The notes: a model not told the origin generated them from the sequence alone. A stretch of 64,000 nucleotides of DNA from [Anoxybacillus] calidus (GCF_013760845.1 NZ_JACDUU010000006.1:1-64000), one strand, 5' to 3'; counted from the first letter of the stretch, positions 27,753-37,206 are shown. Program-made: numbers and translations.

Positions 27753-27878
27753 GTGTTGAGTAGCTATAGTTTGCTTGACCTAGAATCGTTACATCATAAA
27801 AAGGAGGCTAGAATGAAAAATAAGGGCAGGGATATAGCAATCAATACTTCTGCCAACTCCATTTTATCTTCCTTCTAA
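27753..27878 (+). CDS. Possible leader ORF upstream of corA (41 or 21 codons)
   Basis: A GTG at 27753 behind AAAGGGG opens 41 codons. An internal ATG at 27813 behind AAAAGGAGG gives the last 21 codons (MKNKGRDIAINTSANSILSS). The frame ends 20 bp before the corA start. Two RBSs in one short frame directly upstream of a Mg transporter suggest a translated leader, but no conservation can be checked here. Confidence 0.4.
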   Translation: MLSSYSLLDLESLHHKKEARMKNKGRDIAINTSANSILSSF

Positions 27879-27898
27879 GTTAAAGGAGGAAAGTGAAA

Positions 27899-28828
27899 AT
27901 GATCCACTACTACTTATCTGATGAGACAGGATTATTAAAGAAACAAAGCGAAATAACAAAAGGAAGTTGGATTCAAATGATTAATCCAACACCTGAAGAA
28001 ATTGAATATATAACAAACGCACTTAACATTCCTGATCACTTTATAAAAGATGCACTAGATACAGAAGAACGTTCCCGTATCGAAAAAGAAGAAGATGCGG
28101 TACTAATTATTGTCGATTATCCGTATGTCACAGTGGACGATGAAATATATGAAACGATTCCAATCGGGCTGATCATAACTAAGGATAATTTTGTAACAGT
28201 ATCTTTATATGATGCTCCGATTTTACATGATTTTATTGATAAAAAAGTAAAAGGATTTTATACATATAAGAAAACGCGTTTTGCATTTCAACTTCTTTAT
28301 GTCATTTCAACTTACTATTTAAGATATCTAAAACAAATAGATAAAAAAGCAGATGAAATTGAACGTGAGTTGCATCAATCCCTGAAAAACAAGGAACTAT
28401 ATGGACTGCTTGCTTTAGGAAAAAGTTTAGTCTATTTTACAACATCCCTTCGCTCAAACAAAATTGTAATGGAAAAAATGCTTCGTCAAAACTACTTAAA
28501 AATGTATGAAGAGGATAAAGATCTTTTAGAAGATGTACTGATTGAATACACACAGGCTATTGAGATGGCAGATACATACAGCACGATTTTAAGTAACATG
28601 ATGGATGCCTTTGCATCAATTATTTCCAATAACCTAAATATTGTAATGAAATTCCTAACATCTATCACCATTGTACTGTCATTTCCAACAATGGTAGCAA
28701 GTTTTTACGGAATGAATGTAGATTTACCATTTCAACATCATCCACATGCTTTTTTTATCCCGCTTACATTTGCGACAATTTTGTCAACAACGACAGCAAT
28801 CATATTTTGGAAAAAGAGATTCTTTTAA
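27899..28828 (+). CDS. corA: CorA-family Mg2+/Co2+ transporter
   Basis: 309 residues. The large N-terminal cytoplasmic domain is followed by two C-terminal membrane helices with the pore signature YGMN (SFYGMNVDLPF) and a basic tail WKKRFF. CorA forms pentamers that import Mg2+. AAAGGAGG at 27882-27889 sets the ATG at 27899, because the GTG at 27893 is too close. It is monocistronic apart from the possible leader ORF, with a hairpin terminator after it. Confidence 0.92.
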   Translation: MIHYYLSDETGLLKKQSEITKGSWIQMINPTPEEIEYITNALNIPDHFIKDALDTEERSRIEKEEDAVLIIVDYPYVTVDDEIYETIPIGLIITKDNFVTVSLYDAPILHDFIDKKVKGFYTYKKTRFAFQLLYVISTYYLRYLKQIDKKADEIERELHQSLKNKELYGLLALGKSLVYFTTSLRSNKIVMEKMLRQNYLKMYEEDKDLLEDVLIEYTQAIEMADTYSTILSNMMDAFASIISNNLNIVMKFLTSITIVLSFPTMVASFYGMNVDLPFQHHPHAFFIPLTFATILSTTTAIIFWKKRFF

Positions 28829-28866
28829 TCGATAGGCCACGCTTATATGAAGACAAAATTGTCAAT

Positions 28867-28919
28867 AAAAATAAGCTGTTTGAACATATTAGTTATAATA
28901 TGTCAAACAGCTTATTTTA
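28867..28919. terminator. Long-stem terminator after corA
   Basis: AATAAGCTGTTTGA with CATATT, loop, AATATG with TCAAACAGCTTATT and TTTAT. A- and T-tracts on both sides suit both convergent genes (corA and the MFS gene). Confidence 0.8.
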
Positions 28920-29021
28920 TATATAGACACGAACACAATATTTTCATCATCTGTGCTGCTATACCGTGGTATGGCTGGCTAATGGGATTTGTTCGTTGAA
29001 TGAAGAAATAAGTGTTGTTAT

Positions 29022-30254
29022 CTATTCGACTTCAGCTGTTTTAAGCATTCGGAACATCGGAAGCATGACCAGAATGCCAATGATGAAGAGAGCTGCAGAG
29101 GCCTGATAGATCGTGAACAGAGAGAATTGTTCTTTCAACAGACCAGCCAAGCTCATCGTTATTACCATTGAACCCATGAACAGAGGGGTCAATATTCCGT
29201 TAACACGTCCTACGAACGTTTCATCGGTATTGTTCAGTATAATCGTGTTAATGCCGATATGGAGAGCGGGCATGAATAGACCGATGATAAACTCAGCCAG
29301 CATGGTAAGCCAGAACATAGTGGACCAACCCATCACAAAAATTCCTGCAGCCATGCTTCCCATCCCCAGCATCAACAGGATGTGCGGTGCAATCCGATTG
29401 GAGAATACCATTGCCACAGCGCCACCGATGATCATTGCTGCTCCGTGGGCTGCCAACAGCCATTGCAAGTAATCCTCTTCTAGACCAAGGCGCTCTGTTA
29501 CTAGAAAGATGGCCAACGGATGGATTAATCCAATCCCTAACCCAGCAGCCATGAAGACGCCTCCCAAAGTCACAAGAATCTTGCGTGACCACACATATTG
29601 AAAGCCGAGTTTCATTTCATCCCAGAGCGATGTCTCACTTTCGTCCTTCTTCTCAATTCGGTCGGGAGGCAATAAGGTCAGTACGAGAGCAGATAATAGA
29701 AAAGCTATACCTACTACCGCCATAGAGATGTAGATACCGAATTGTTGAAAGACGAAGGTGCCTAATATCGGACCGATGATCATGAAAATAGCCATCATCG
29801 TCTGGAATAATGACATACCCGCCTGCATCTGTTCTCCCGGAACGTGCACTTTGAACAGCTTCATCCCCGAAGGCTGAGAGAACTGTGATAGGATCGCGGA
29901 GACGAATGTTGCGAGGAAAACCACCTTCCATGTGCTGAACAAGAGCGCCATTAATATGATAAATATCGATATAGCGCTTAAAAAGTCGCACCAGATCATC
30001 GTTCGTTTTGGTCGCCAACGGTCTGCGAACGTACCGCCAATAAAGGAGAAGATAAAAATCGGTGCAAATTCGGCCACGGATATGAGTGAGACGGCAAGCG
30101 CATCCCCATCTGTCTTCTCCGTGACAAACAATAGAATAGCAAAGTTACGTATCCAAATGCCGACCTGAATAAACAAGCCAGCCGTCATAATCGTTTGGAC
30201 GAAACGATTACGTAATAGTGAAGCCATGGATGGACTTGAGTTTGTTGATGACAT
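29022..30254 (-). CDS. MFS transporter
   Basis: 410 residues with about 12 hydrophobic segments. The MFS loop 2-3 signature is seen as GGTFADRWRPKRTMIW. The type resembles EntS or macrolide-efflux-like exporters of Bacillaceae. The substrate is unknown. The siderophore operon ends 2.5 kb away and lacks an exporter, so a link is possible but unsupported. The ATG at 30254 is preceded by AGAGGTCA. It lies upstream of corA's terminator, convergent with corA, and 55 bp downstream of the VOC gene on the same strand. Confidence 0.85.
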   Translation of the reverse strand: MSSTNSSPSMASLLRNRFVQTIMTAGLFIQVGIWIRNFAILLFVTEKTDGDALAVSLISVAEFAPIFIFSFIGGTFADRWRPKRTMIWCDFLSAISIFIILMALLFSTWKVVFLATFVSAILSQFSQPSGMKLFKVHVPGEQMQAGMSLFQTMMAIFMIIGPILGTFVFQQFGIYISMAVVGIAFLLSALVLTLLPPDRIEKKDESETSLWDEMKLGFQYVWSRKILVTLGGVFMAAGLGIGLIHPLAIFLVTERLGLEEDYLQWLLAAHGAAMIIGGAVAMVFSNRIAPHILLMLGMGSMAAGIFVMGWSTMFWLTMLAEFIIGLFMPALHIGINTIILNNTDETFVGRVNGILTPLFMGSMVITMSLAGLLKEQFSLFTIYQASAALFIIGILVMLPMFRMLKTAEVE

Positions 30255-30309
30255 AAGAATGACCTCTTTCTATCTTGTATTCGTTTAAAATTTGGTCGTC
30301 AACGAACCG

Positions 30310-30702
30310 TTAGCTTTTTGCAAGGTTTAATTGCCATGAAACACCATATTTATCTTCCACCCAACCAAACTTTTCGCTAAATGGATAAGCGGCTAATGGC
30401 ATTAGAACTATGCCATCTTGCGATAACTGCTCAAAAACTCTGGTTATTTCTTCTTCGGTATCACATGTTACAAACAGTGACATTGCAGGAGTAAAAGGGA
30501 ATTCTTGTTTGTTGCTATTATCCATAGCCATAAACGTCTGTCCTTTTAATGTGAATGTAGCATATGATACTGTTCCATCTTCATAGTGAAAAACACTATT
30601 GATTTCCGATTGGTCAAATACAGAGGTGTAAAAATTCATTGCTTCTTCAGCCTTGCCATTGAACATGAAACACGTAGTAATTTTTTGAATGGCATTTTCC
30701 AT
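30310..30702 (-). CDS. VOC-family protein (PhnB/glyoxalase-like)
   Basis: 130 residues. The vicinal-oxygen-chelate fold of the PhnB-type, with FNGKAEEAMNFYTSVF near the N-terminus and FGWVEDKYGVSWQLNL at the end. Members include glyoxalases, antibiotic-binding proteins and many of unknown function; no substrate can be named. The RBS AAGGAGGTGATT is strong. It is probably co-transcribed with the MFS gene downstream. Confidence 0.85.
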   Translation of the reverse strand: MENAIQKITTCFMFNGKAEEAMNFYTSVFDQSEINSVFHYEDGTVSYATFTLKGQTFMAMDNSNKQEFPFTPAMSLFVTCDTEEEITRVFEQLSQDGIVLMPLAAYPFSEKFGWVEDKYGVSWQLNLAKS

Positions 30703-31383
30703 CTAAAATCACCTCCTTTTATTAACATGTAAGAACGACATAAATTCTAGTCTCAACAAACGAACAAATGTACGCTCCTATTCCTATACGTATTATCTAT
30801 GAGCGGACACAGATTGTCAATTGTTCTTTTTAAGTAAAAATATTCACATAAGTTTGGAACTACTTACTAGTCCGTAAAAATGTAAACAGATGTGGAAATT
30901 CCTGAAGTTCGTAACTTCGATGAAAAGGCGGAGAATTTACAATAATGAGAAGTGATTTTTTGGACACTGGGAGCCTTCATAAGATGATGCGGCAGTGGCA
31001 CTAGAACTGCTTGCTTCTTTGCAGCAGAGGATATCGAATTTGTACGGGATGATACCGCGTATGACAGTGAAAAGGTTCGTCAAACAGCAGAACAAGGGGA
31101 ATCAATATTTTTCTTATATTAATTTTTGATAATACTAATTGGTTTGTTATAATTAATATTCTTAAAAATAGAGGTGCAGTGTTTAAAGGCCTCCTCCAGT
31201 CCCGGAAGGCCATCGAATACACCAGTACTTACTAAAAAGAGGTTAGTTAATTTTCGACTAATGGTAGCGATGCTTGAATAAGGCATAACCGGGGCAGGAT
31301 AGTTGAAGAAGAAATGATAAAATAACCATAAAAAGAGTAGTCATTTCAAGAAATTTAGACTTTGACAAGGTTGTGATAAATGG
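30703..31383. other. 680-bp region with gene scraps and repeat
   Basis: A plus-strand frame over about 30985-31122 (DAAVALELLASLQQRISNLY and onward) is coding-like but has no start. A partial B-type repeat (GGGGCAGGATAGTTGAAGAAG) is at 31289-31310. Nothing else is recognised. Confidence 0.45.
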
Positions 31384-31743
31384 ATGGAAAAGAAATTGAT
31401 TTTGTTATATGGGAATGAATTACCTCCTTATAAACATATTGAAAAGATTGTAGGGAAATATTGGAGATACTATGAAAGAGATAGGAATAAAGGGAATTAT
31501 GAAGAAGACCAATACTATGATGTATGGGTGTCTTTTCAATTTACAGATGCTGTTCCCAAAGAGGGGACGTATACAACATTATCTGTTCCGATTAAAAAAG
31601 AATTATTACCTAAATTTCTTTCTATTTTTGAAGCCTTAAAGGGATATGTATGCTTATGTGAAATTCATCACTCTCATCCTACTACAGAAATTTCAGGAAT
31701 AACATATGAAGGCTATTGTTATATTTGTTCCGATGGAAAGTAA
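31384..31743 (+). CDS. Hypothetical 119-residue protein
   Basis: Not recognised. It is rich in aromatic residues and charge, without a membrane segment. Features include YKHIEKIVGKYWRYYERD and a C-terminal CLCEIHHSHPTTEISG with Cys/His residues that could bind a metal. The RBS is weak. After the TAA the same frame stays open to 31920, so a nonsense mutation in a longer gene is possible. Confidence 0.5.
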   Translation: MEKKLILLYGNELPPYKHIEKIVGKYWRYYERDRNKGNYEEDQYYDVWVSFQFTDAVPKEGTYTTLSVPIKKELLPKFLSIFEALKGYVCLCEIHHSHPTTEISGITYEGYCYICSDGK

Positions 31744-31920
31744 TTATTCTTTTTGGAAACTTATTGCAACGAAGAAGGTTATGAAGATAGCATTCATACA
31801 CTTGCGTGGTATCAGAGAACACCCGAAGAAAAGCGTTGGCTTATGACAAAGAAGGAAGAAGACACGGACAAAGCATTTGAACGATGGGTAAAAAATCTTA
31901 TTTCTTCTTATGCACAATAA
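31741..31920 (+). pseudogene. In-frame continuation or unrelated gene fragment
   Basis: Directly after the TAA of the preceding gene the same frame encodes LETYCNEEGYEDSIHTLAWY and WLMTKKEEDTDKAFERWVKN before a stop at 31920. The composition is protein-like. It is either the lost C-terminus of the gene at 31384 or a fragment of another gene. Confidence 0.4.
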
Positions 31921-31950
31921 TAAAAAAACAATATGCAAATTTCTTAAACT

Positions 31951-32090
31951 CCCATGGAAGAACGAATTAACTTCCATCATCTGTGGGTTAATCCTGATTC
32001 ATGGTTGGCTAACGGGGAGCAACAGTGAAATAGGGGAGTTGTTCACGACAACTCCGTTTTCTTGTTGAGTTAAACCGGTTAATAGTTTGT
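31951..32090 (+). repeat. Composite dispersed repeat (A + B modules)
   Basis: Module A (31951-32016) runs from CCCATGGAAGAACGAATTAA to ATGGTTGGCTAACGGG. Module B follows with GGGAGTTGTTCACGACAACTCC, a T-rich tract and GAGTTAAACC. Module A recurs at 45237-45301 and inverted at 59926-59988. Module B recurs at 34746, 46423 and 48130. Confidence 0.75.
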
Positions 32091-32136
32091 CAACATTTTA
32101 TATTAAAAAACTAAAATCAAATAGATAAAAAAATAC

Positions 32137-32164
32137 ATTTCAACAGTAAAAAATTAGGTTATAA
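32137..32164 (+). promoter_or_regulatory. Probable promoter of the 36-aa protein gene
   Basis: TTTCAA with TATAAT (at about 32159-32164) 16 bp downstream, 40 bp before the start of the small ORF. Confidence 0.4.
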
Positions 32165-32204
32165 TGATTTTGTGATTTACTTTTTTTGTAAAAGAGGGGG
32201 GTAA

Positions 32205-32315
32205 ATGAGAAAAAGTAAAACAGCAAAAAATACAAATGGAAACGTATTGGATTGGCTCATATATTTACTTTTAACATTGGCAGTTGTACGATTTATAGTT
32301 CATCTTATTTCATGA
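32205..32315 (+). CDS. Small membrane protein, 36 residues
   Basis: Starts with MRKSKTAKNTNG, has one membrane segment (LIYLLLTLAVVRFIVHLI) and ends at TGA 32313. AAGAGGGGGG lies just upstream and a TATAAT box 40 bp before. A basic N-terminus followed by a single helix suggests a cytoplasm-in single-pass protein. The function is unknown. Confidence 0.55.
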   Translation: MRKSKTAKNTNGNVLDWLIYLLLTLAVVRFIVHLIS

Positions 32316-32926
32316 ACGTTACAAGGACTTCACTTATAAGGTTCAATTGATACGAAAACAACCTTTTTTTGTGAAAGTCAATGAGCCAATAACTTTGGCA
32401 CCACGATGCATTAAAATAAGCTGTTATTGCCCATACTATTTGGTTCATACTGGTTCATACTTCGTATATCGTTATCGTTTGTTTGCAGGGGAGCCAAAAC
32501 AATAAAGGCTATATATATTAACAAAGTAAAAGCCTTGTTTTTATCTTTATCTAGATATAGAATGGAATAGGATTATTCTTGAAGAAATGGAGTTCGCGTA
32601 CTAATACATAGAAAATCACCATATTCAAAGCGTAACTCGATTAACAGAAGCCGACTAATAAAATAATCGACTCTTTTTGTTTGTGTCGAGGGAAACAAAA
32701 ACACCTGCTCACCGTACTTGCAGACGAATAAAGATCCCACTATCTCTTTATTCAACTATATAAAACGGATCTAACTGTTCCGCTTCATAATAAGTATAAA
32801 ATCTCCAAATAATAAGCTGATTCCTATTAAAGTTAAGATGACTCTATAAAACTAATAAGGTAATAGAAATCTTAATACATTTAGAAGAAAAAGGCCTCCA
32901 TCTTGTTTTTGACAGAGCAGAGTCTA
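32316..32926. other. 610-bp region, no gene recognised
   Basis: It contains a 10-bp tandem repeat (TGGTTCATAC twice, about 32441-32460) and a weak hairpin AAGGCT/AGCCTT with T-tract (about 32505-32550). A minus-strand frame at 32573-32755 lacks an RBS. Confidence 0.5.
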
Positions 32927-34612
32927 TTATCGAATAACAATATACGGTCTCATCATCTCATAATCCTCGTGCTCCAAGATATGACAGTGCCATACATACA
33001 ACCCTGTATAAGGACCAAACTTCATGATAATTCGAGTTACCTGGTTAGGATTAGCTCTCACTGTATCCTTCCATCCTCGTTCTTGTGGTTCGGGAGGCAT
33101 CGCCGGACCCGTATAATGGATCATTTTCTCCTTTTTATACTTTTCTACATCGAAATCTCTCCGGTCTAATATTTGAAAATCAATTAAGTGAAGATGAATA
33201 GGGTGTGTATCCGTAGTTAAGTTAATTAGATACCATATTTCGGTTGAACCCAATTTTGGATTTTCTGTTATGGGGGCATCCCACTGTTTATTATCCAATA
33301 GCATGAATTCACGACCGTACTTATCCATATTATCATTTAATGTTAGGTATCGCATCTTTGAAGCTGACTGTTCTTTTATTTTTGGAAGAGGCATCAAATA
33401 AGCCGGAATAACACTCGTATCAACACTTGACAGTGGAAGAATCACTCTAAACTGCATCACAGTACCTGTATTTTCATCTGGCGGATCTCCGGTTGGAAAA
33501 GGAGCGGGGGCATCATTTGTCATGATAATGTTCTTGCCCTCAAGATTGGTAAAATCAATGATCACATCTGCTCGTTCTGCTGGTGCCAACGTGATTTCTT
33601 TGACTCCTATCGGGTGTTGCATGAATCCTCCATCCGTCCCGATTTGATAAAAAAGTTGTCCCGAATCAAGCTTTAGCCTATAGAAACGAGTGTTAGATGC
33701 ATTTAACAGCCTGAATCGATATTTACGGGGTTCCACTTTTAGATACGGCCATACTTTTCCGTTCACCAAGATGGTATCCCCAATAAATTCAGGAACTATC
33801 GACGTTTCTAATTCCGGGACTGGTTTTTCTGGTTGCTTCGGGTAATAAAGAGAACCATCTTTATTAAAAGTCTTGTCTTGTATCATAAGAGGGACCTCAT
33901 ATTTCCCACTTGGTAAATTCAATAAACGTTCCCGGTGATCTCTGATAAGATAGAATCCTGCCAATCCAGCATACACATTGAGCCTCGTGATACCAAGCGC
34001 ATGGTCATGATACCAGAGGGTGCAAGCTCGATTGTCATTATCATATCGATATATTTGCTTTCTAAAATATGGACCGACTTGTTTGAATCCCTTTGTAAAC
34101 CAAGCCTCCGGGTAGCCATCGCTTTCCCATTCAACACTAGCGCCATGTACGTGTACCACCGTTCGTACTTCCGGTACATCCACATGGGCACCATGCACCG
34201 TATAGTCTACCGGCAAAAGATGCTTATCTGGAAGATTGTTGATCCATTTAATAAACACTTTTTCTCCGCTCTCTACTTCAATTGTAGGTCCTGGATAGCT
34301 GCCTTCATAGCCCCATACAGTTGTATCATTTAACTCACTATGGAGTGATTGCCTAAATTCCGTCATATTCACTTCATAATAAGTATGAAACTGATCTTTC
34401 CATCGAGGTTTTAAAACAGGTAGGATGGGAAGTTCGTCTACAAATTTAGAGAGAATCATTTTTGGGGGATTTGCTTCCTTACTGCCACATTGGTTTTTAG
34501 GTGTACATTTACATTTGGACCCGCACTTACAATTTGAATTGTAGCAATAAGGATTCGGACAAGGTTTCGAATAGGACTGTAGGTTTTGTGAAAATCCATC
34601 ATAAACGTCCAT
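32927..34612 (-). CDS. cotA: CotA-like multicopper oxidase with Cys-rich N-terminal extension
   Basis: 561 residues against 513 for Bacillus subtilis CotA. The core begins at LSKFVDELPILPVLKP, which corresponds to the CotA N-terminus. All copper-ligand motifs are present: HVHG, WYHDHA, HPIHLHL and HCHILEHEDYEMM. CotA is a spore outer-coat laccase oxidising phenols and bilirubin. The first ~48 residues are an extension with seven cysteines (residues 18, 23, 28, 30, 34, 36 and 42 from this start), in CKCGSKCKC-type spacing, which could bind metal. The ATG at 34612 follows AGGAGA. I could not confirm a sigma-K promoter. Confidence 0.92.
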   Translation of the reverse strand: MDVYDGFSQNLQSYSKPCPNPYCYNSNCKCGSKCKCTPKNQCGSKEANPPKMILSKFVDELPILPVLKPRWKDQFHTYYEVNMTEFRQSLHSELNDTTVWGYEGSYPGPTIEVESGEKVFIKWINNLPDKHLLPVDYTVHGAHVDVPEVRTVVHVHGASVEWESDGYPEAWFTKGFKQVGPYFRKQIYRYDNDNRACTLWYHDHALGITRLNVYAGLAGFYLIRDHRERLLNLPSGKYEVPLMIQDKTFNKDGSLYYPKQPEKPVPELETSIVPEFIGDTILVNGKVWPYLKVEPRKYRFRLLNASNTRFYRLKLDSGQLFYQIGTDGGFMQHPIGVKEITLAPAERADVIIDFTNLEGKNIIMTNDAPAPFPTGDPPDENTGTVMQFRVILPLSSVDTSVIPAYLMPLPKIKEQSASKMRYLTLNDNMDKYGREFMLLDNKQWDAPITENPKLGSTEIWYLINLTTDTHPIHLHLIDFQILDRRDFDVEKYKKEKMIHYTGPAMPPEPQERGWKDTVRANPNQVTRIIMKFGPYTGLYVWHCHILEHEDYEMMRPYIVIR

Positions 34613-34745
34613 CAACGATCAGTCTCCTATACCAAATTAGTACATCAATTAATATTTATGTAAGAAATCAAATTAAAATCACATTAAAAAGTTGGGTCTT
34701 GGTATTAAGATTTAACAAGGAATGCTCCTTTTCTTCTTCAACAAA

Positions 34746-34815
34746 CGTGTGCTTAAGTGGAAGATCAAGCTGCCATAAAGGCAGCTTTTCTTATTGAACT
34801 AAACCAGTTGAAAAA
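34746..34815 (+). repeat. Dispersed repeat, B-type, with hairpin
   Basis: Stem AAGCTGCC/GGCAGCTT (34767-34774 and 34780-34787) followed by TTCTTATTGAACTAAACC. Same layout as the other B modules. No gene ends just before it. Confidence 0.55.
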
Positions 34816-34839
34816 CGTCGGTAAATTATGTAAAAAATA

Positions 34840-34869
34840 TTCACACCAAACCTTTTAAGTTGTTATAAT
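34840..34869 (+). promoter_or_regulatory. Promoter of the gene at 34899
   Basis: TTCACA (34840-34845) and TATAAT (34864-34869), spacing 18 bp. Confidence 0.6.
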
Positions 34870-34898
34870 GATCAAAAACTTTATCGGGGGAGATTTAA

Positions 34899-35252
34899 TT
34901 GATCAATTACAATAATCGGACCTTTGTCTCTGTTGAAAATACCAGTAATGGTGAAGTTTCTTCAAAAACTTATTTTCATTACAAACAAGAGGGAAATATA
35001 ATTACTGCTACATATTCGGGTGGTGAGATAGTAAGCGGAATGCTTATAGGAATCGTTAATAATGATGGCAGTCTAGAATTTCGATATAATCACGTTAATA
35101 TCAAAAATGAGATTAGGGGTGGAAAATGTAAATCCATTCCTAAGCTTTTGCCTGATGGTAGAATTAGGTTATACGAGAAATGGCAATGGTTAGACACTGA
35201 CCATAGTGAAGGAGAATCAATTGTTGAAGAGATAGAAAAGTCTTTTTCATAA
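34899..35252 (+). CDS. Conserved hypothetical, small beta-rich protein
   Basis: 117 residues from a TTG behind CGGGGGA. Alternating hydrophobic strands with [39 protein letters not shown] and [16 protein letters not shown] suggest a small beta-barrel. Bacillus relatives are often labelled n-acetylglutamate synthase, but no catalytic motif supports that, and I treat the function as unknown. It has its own promoter. Confidence 0.65.
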   Translation: MINYNNRTFVSVENTSNGEVSSKTYFHYKQEGNIITATYSGGEIVSGMLIGIVNNDGSLEFRYNHVNIKNEIRGGKCKSIPKLLPDGRIRLYEKWQWLDTDHSEGESIVEEIEKSFS

Positions 35253-35663
35253 AAGTTTTCAAAGGGATAATTTGTGTGAAAGGAACGTGTGTGAACTTAT
35301 TCACATTTAGTTATGAGGAGATTCCAAAATTGATATCGCTATCGGCATCAGTGGGATGGAATAATTAGGATGAACATGAAAATGAAATCGTGGAAATATA
35401 CGGGCATAAAAACGAAGAAGGGAAAATTGTATCTCTTGAGGTCTAAAGTCCCTTCAGAAACAATTCATCAATGGACTTCAGGTCGTTCTCATCACTATGG
35501 AATACACTTTTAATTACCCTTACTGTTCTCGAAGGTTCTCTTGTGATCTTGAGTTCGTTTTGGAGCAAAATGATACTCTTGATATTGAGTCATAAAAAGT
35601 TGTGTCATTTACAAAAATAAAAGCTAAAAGTACAGAGACTTTCTCTGCACTTAGCTTGTCGAC
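35253..35663. other. 410-bp region, no gene
   Basis: Fragmentary frames only. A hairpin lies at about 35621-35657 (AAGCTAA/TTAGCTT with CAGAGA/TCTCTG inside). It directly precedes the terminator of the minus-strand gene. Confidence 0.45.
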
Positions 35664-35700
35664 AAACAGAAGCAGTCTCACGCTGAGACCGCTTCTGTTT
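35664..35700 (-). terminator. Terminator of the minus-strand gene at 35678
   Basis: AAACAGAAGC-GTCTCA, loop CGC, TGAGAC-GCTTCTGTTT with one unpaired position in each arm. The stem overlaps the end of the gene. Confidence 0.75.
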
Positions 35701-35983
35701 GGAAAAGATCTTGATGCTTCGTTTGAAGTATCTCCTTCAATTTAGCGAGGGAAGGCGATTTGTTTTCAAATGTATATACACCAAGACAGATGAGGGAATA
35801 TTCATGGCCAGGATCGAAGACAACAGTAACAACTTCTTCCGTTCCACAGTCAAATTGTTGAATCATATCCGTGCTACATAGATGGATATCTAGTATGTTA
35901 TATTTTCTACGAATGACGTAATACCCTTCCTTTAACTCTTTGGCAAACAAATTTTCTGTACTAACTAACTCATGAACAATCAT
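35678..35983 (-). CDS. Hypothetical 101-residue protein
   Basis: Not recognised. Soluble. AAGGAGCG lies 7 bp before the ATG at 35983; a longer frame to 36046 has no RBS. Conserved-looking features are KELKEGYYVIRRKYN and VVFDPGHEYSLICLGVYTFE, perhaps a small alpha/beta domain. It is monocistronic, with its own terminator overlapping its stop codon. Confidence 0.65.
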   Translation of the reverse strand: MIVHELVSTENLFAKELKEGYYVIRRKYNILDIHLCSTDMIQQFDCGTEEVVTVVFDPGHEYSLICLGVYTFENKSPSLAKLKEILQTKHQDLFQTEAVSA

Positions 35984-36291
35984 CGTTACACGCTCCTTAG
36001 AATATGAACTATTTCCTAATCGTACTATACTACAAAACCGAAACAAATATAATGGGTTTAAGCTAATGTTTGAAAAATTGTTGTGAAATCATGAAGATTG
36101 GACGAGATACGACAAAAATTTCTTACCAAAACTTATAAACAAAATGCTGCATTGTAACATGATCGTAAAAAATGTTAATTTCTATCCTTTTCTTAAACTT
36201 TGTCAATCTTTATTTTGTAAGTAATAGATGGGAATGGTTACTAGAAATTCCAAAATAGGATTCAATACCCGTGAAAGATGTTTTTTTACAA

Positions 36292-36328
36292 TCCTAGCTT
36301 TTCTCGGGGATAGAGCTGGATTTTTTCA
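36292..36328 (+). terminator. Hairpin with T-tract upstream of the CAP gene
   Basis: AATCCTAGCT pairs with AGCTGGATT across a loop, followed by TTTTTCAT. No intact plus-strand gene precedes it, so it could be a leader attenuator or a leftover terminator. Confidence 0.45.
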
Positions 36329-36457
36329 TGAAAAAATCTTTTCTTACAGAAAACACTGTTAAATCCATCCAATCTCCATATTTATCCAAAAATATTACAA
36401 AAAATCCGTGTTATGATGTATGTGCAAGCAAGGGATGAGATTGGAGGAGGAGAAACA

Positions 36458-37189
36458 ATGAATAAAAAAGTCGTATTTTCACTTGTTGCATCTCTAGCGA
36501 TTGTAGGAGCATCTTTTACAGCGAAAACGGAAGCGGCTGGGCCTGCTCCATGTCCAGCTATAAAAAGCTATGAAGTTAAATATAATGTCTATCCATCTAG
36601 TATTCAAGATATCGAAAATTGGTTTCAGTTACATTTTCCATATATTTTAGATAAAACAGGGAATACAGAAGTGACAAAACCGTTACAGCAAAAACCAGCC
36701 ACAACAACTGTCCAAAAACCGTCAGCGAATGTACAGGCGCCTGTAAGTAATCCAGTAACGCAGGCGCCTGCACCAAGTCAAAACGAAAAAGTGAATGAAA
36801 ATGAAGCAGGATTAAAGGCTTATGAACAACAAGTAGTAGATTTAACGAACAAAGAAAGGGCGAAATATGGTTTGCCGCCTTTAAAGGTCGATTTAGCGTT
36901 GAGCAAAGTGGCGCGTGAAAAGTCAAGAGATATGGCAGTAAACCATTATTTCTCCCATAACAGCCCGACATATGGTTCTCCATTTGAAATGATGAGAAAG
37001 TTTGGTATTTCTTATACAGCTGCTGGAGAAAATATTGCGAAAGGCCAACGAACTCCGCAAGAAGTAGTGACAGCTTGGATGAATAGCGCAGGCCATCGAG
37101 CAAATATTTTGAACAAAAATTACACTCATATCGGAGTAGGTTTTGAAGAAAACGGGTACATCTGGACACAACAATTTATAAGAAAATAA
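36458..37189 (+). CDS. Secreted CAP-domain protein (YkwD-like)
   Basis: 243 residues. Signal peptide (MNKKVVFSLVASLAIVGASF, cleavage about AKTEA/AG). A Pro/Gln-rich low-complexity linker (residues ~75-110) follows, and a C-terminal CAP/SCP domain with NHYFSHNSPTYGSPFEMM, AAGENIAKGQRTP, WMNSAGHRANILN and IGVGFEENGYIWTQQF. These hold the CAP cavity His/Glu residues. YkwD-type proteins are spore- or wall-associated, and their enzymatic role is uncertain. GGAGGAGG before the ATG at 36458 excludes the longer frame from 36413. It is single, with its own terminator. Confidence 0.88.
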   Translation: MNKKVVFSLVASLAIVGASFTAKTEAAGPAPCPAIKSYEVKYNVYPSSIQDIENWFQLHFPYILDKTGNTEVTKPLQQKPATTTVQKPSANVQAPVSNPVTQAPAPSQNEKVNENEAGLKAYEQQVVDLTNKERAKYGLPPLKVDLALSKVAREKSRDMAVNHYFSHNSPTYGSPFEMMRKFGISYTAAGENIAKGQRTPQEVVTAWMNSAGHRANILNKNYTHIGVGFEENGYIWTQQFIRK

Positions 37190-37206
37190 GGATTAACGTT
37201 TCTGCA

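Noticed and set aside
29113-29472. 119-codon ORF opposite the MFS gene
   Set aside because: It is a shadow of the MFS reading frame without an RBS. The minus-strand frame is a clear transporter.
34616-34680. Sigma-K promoter for the CotA-like gene
   Set aside because: A CATA element is present on the minus strand, but the spaced TA and the -35 AC do not fit the consensus well enough.
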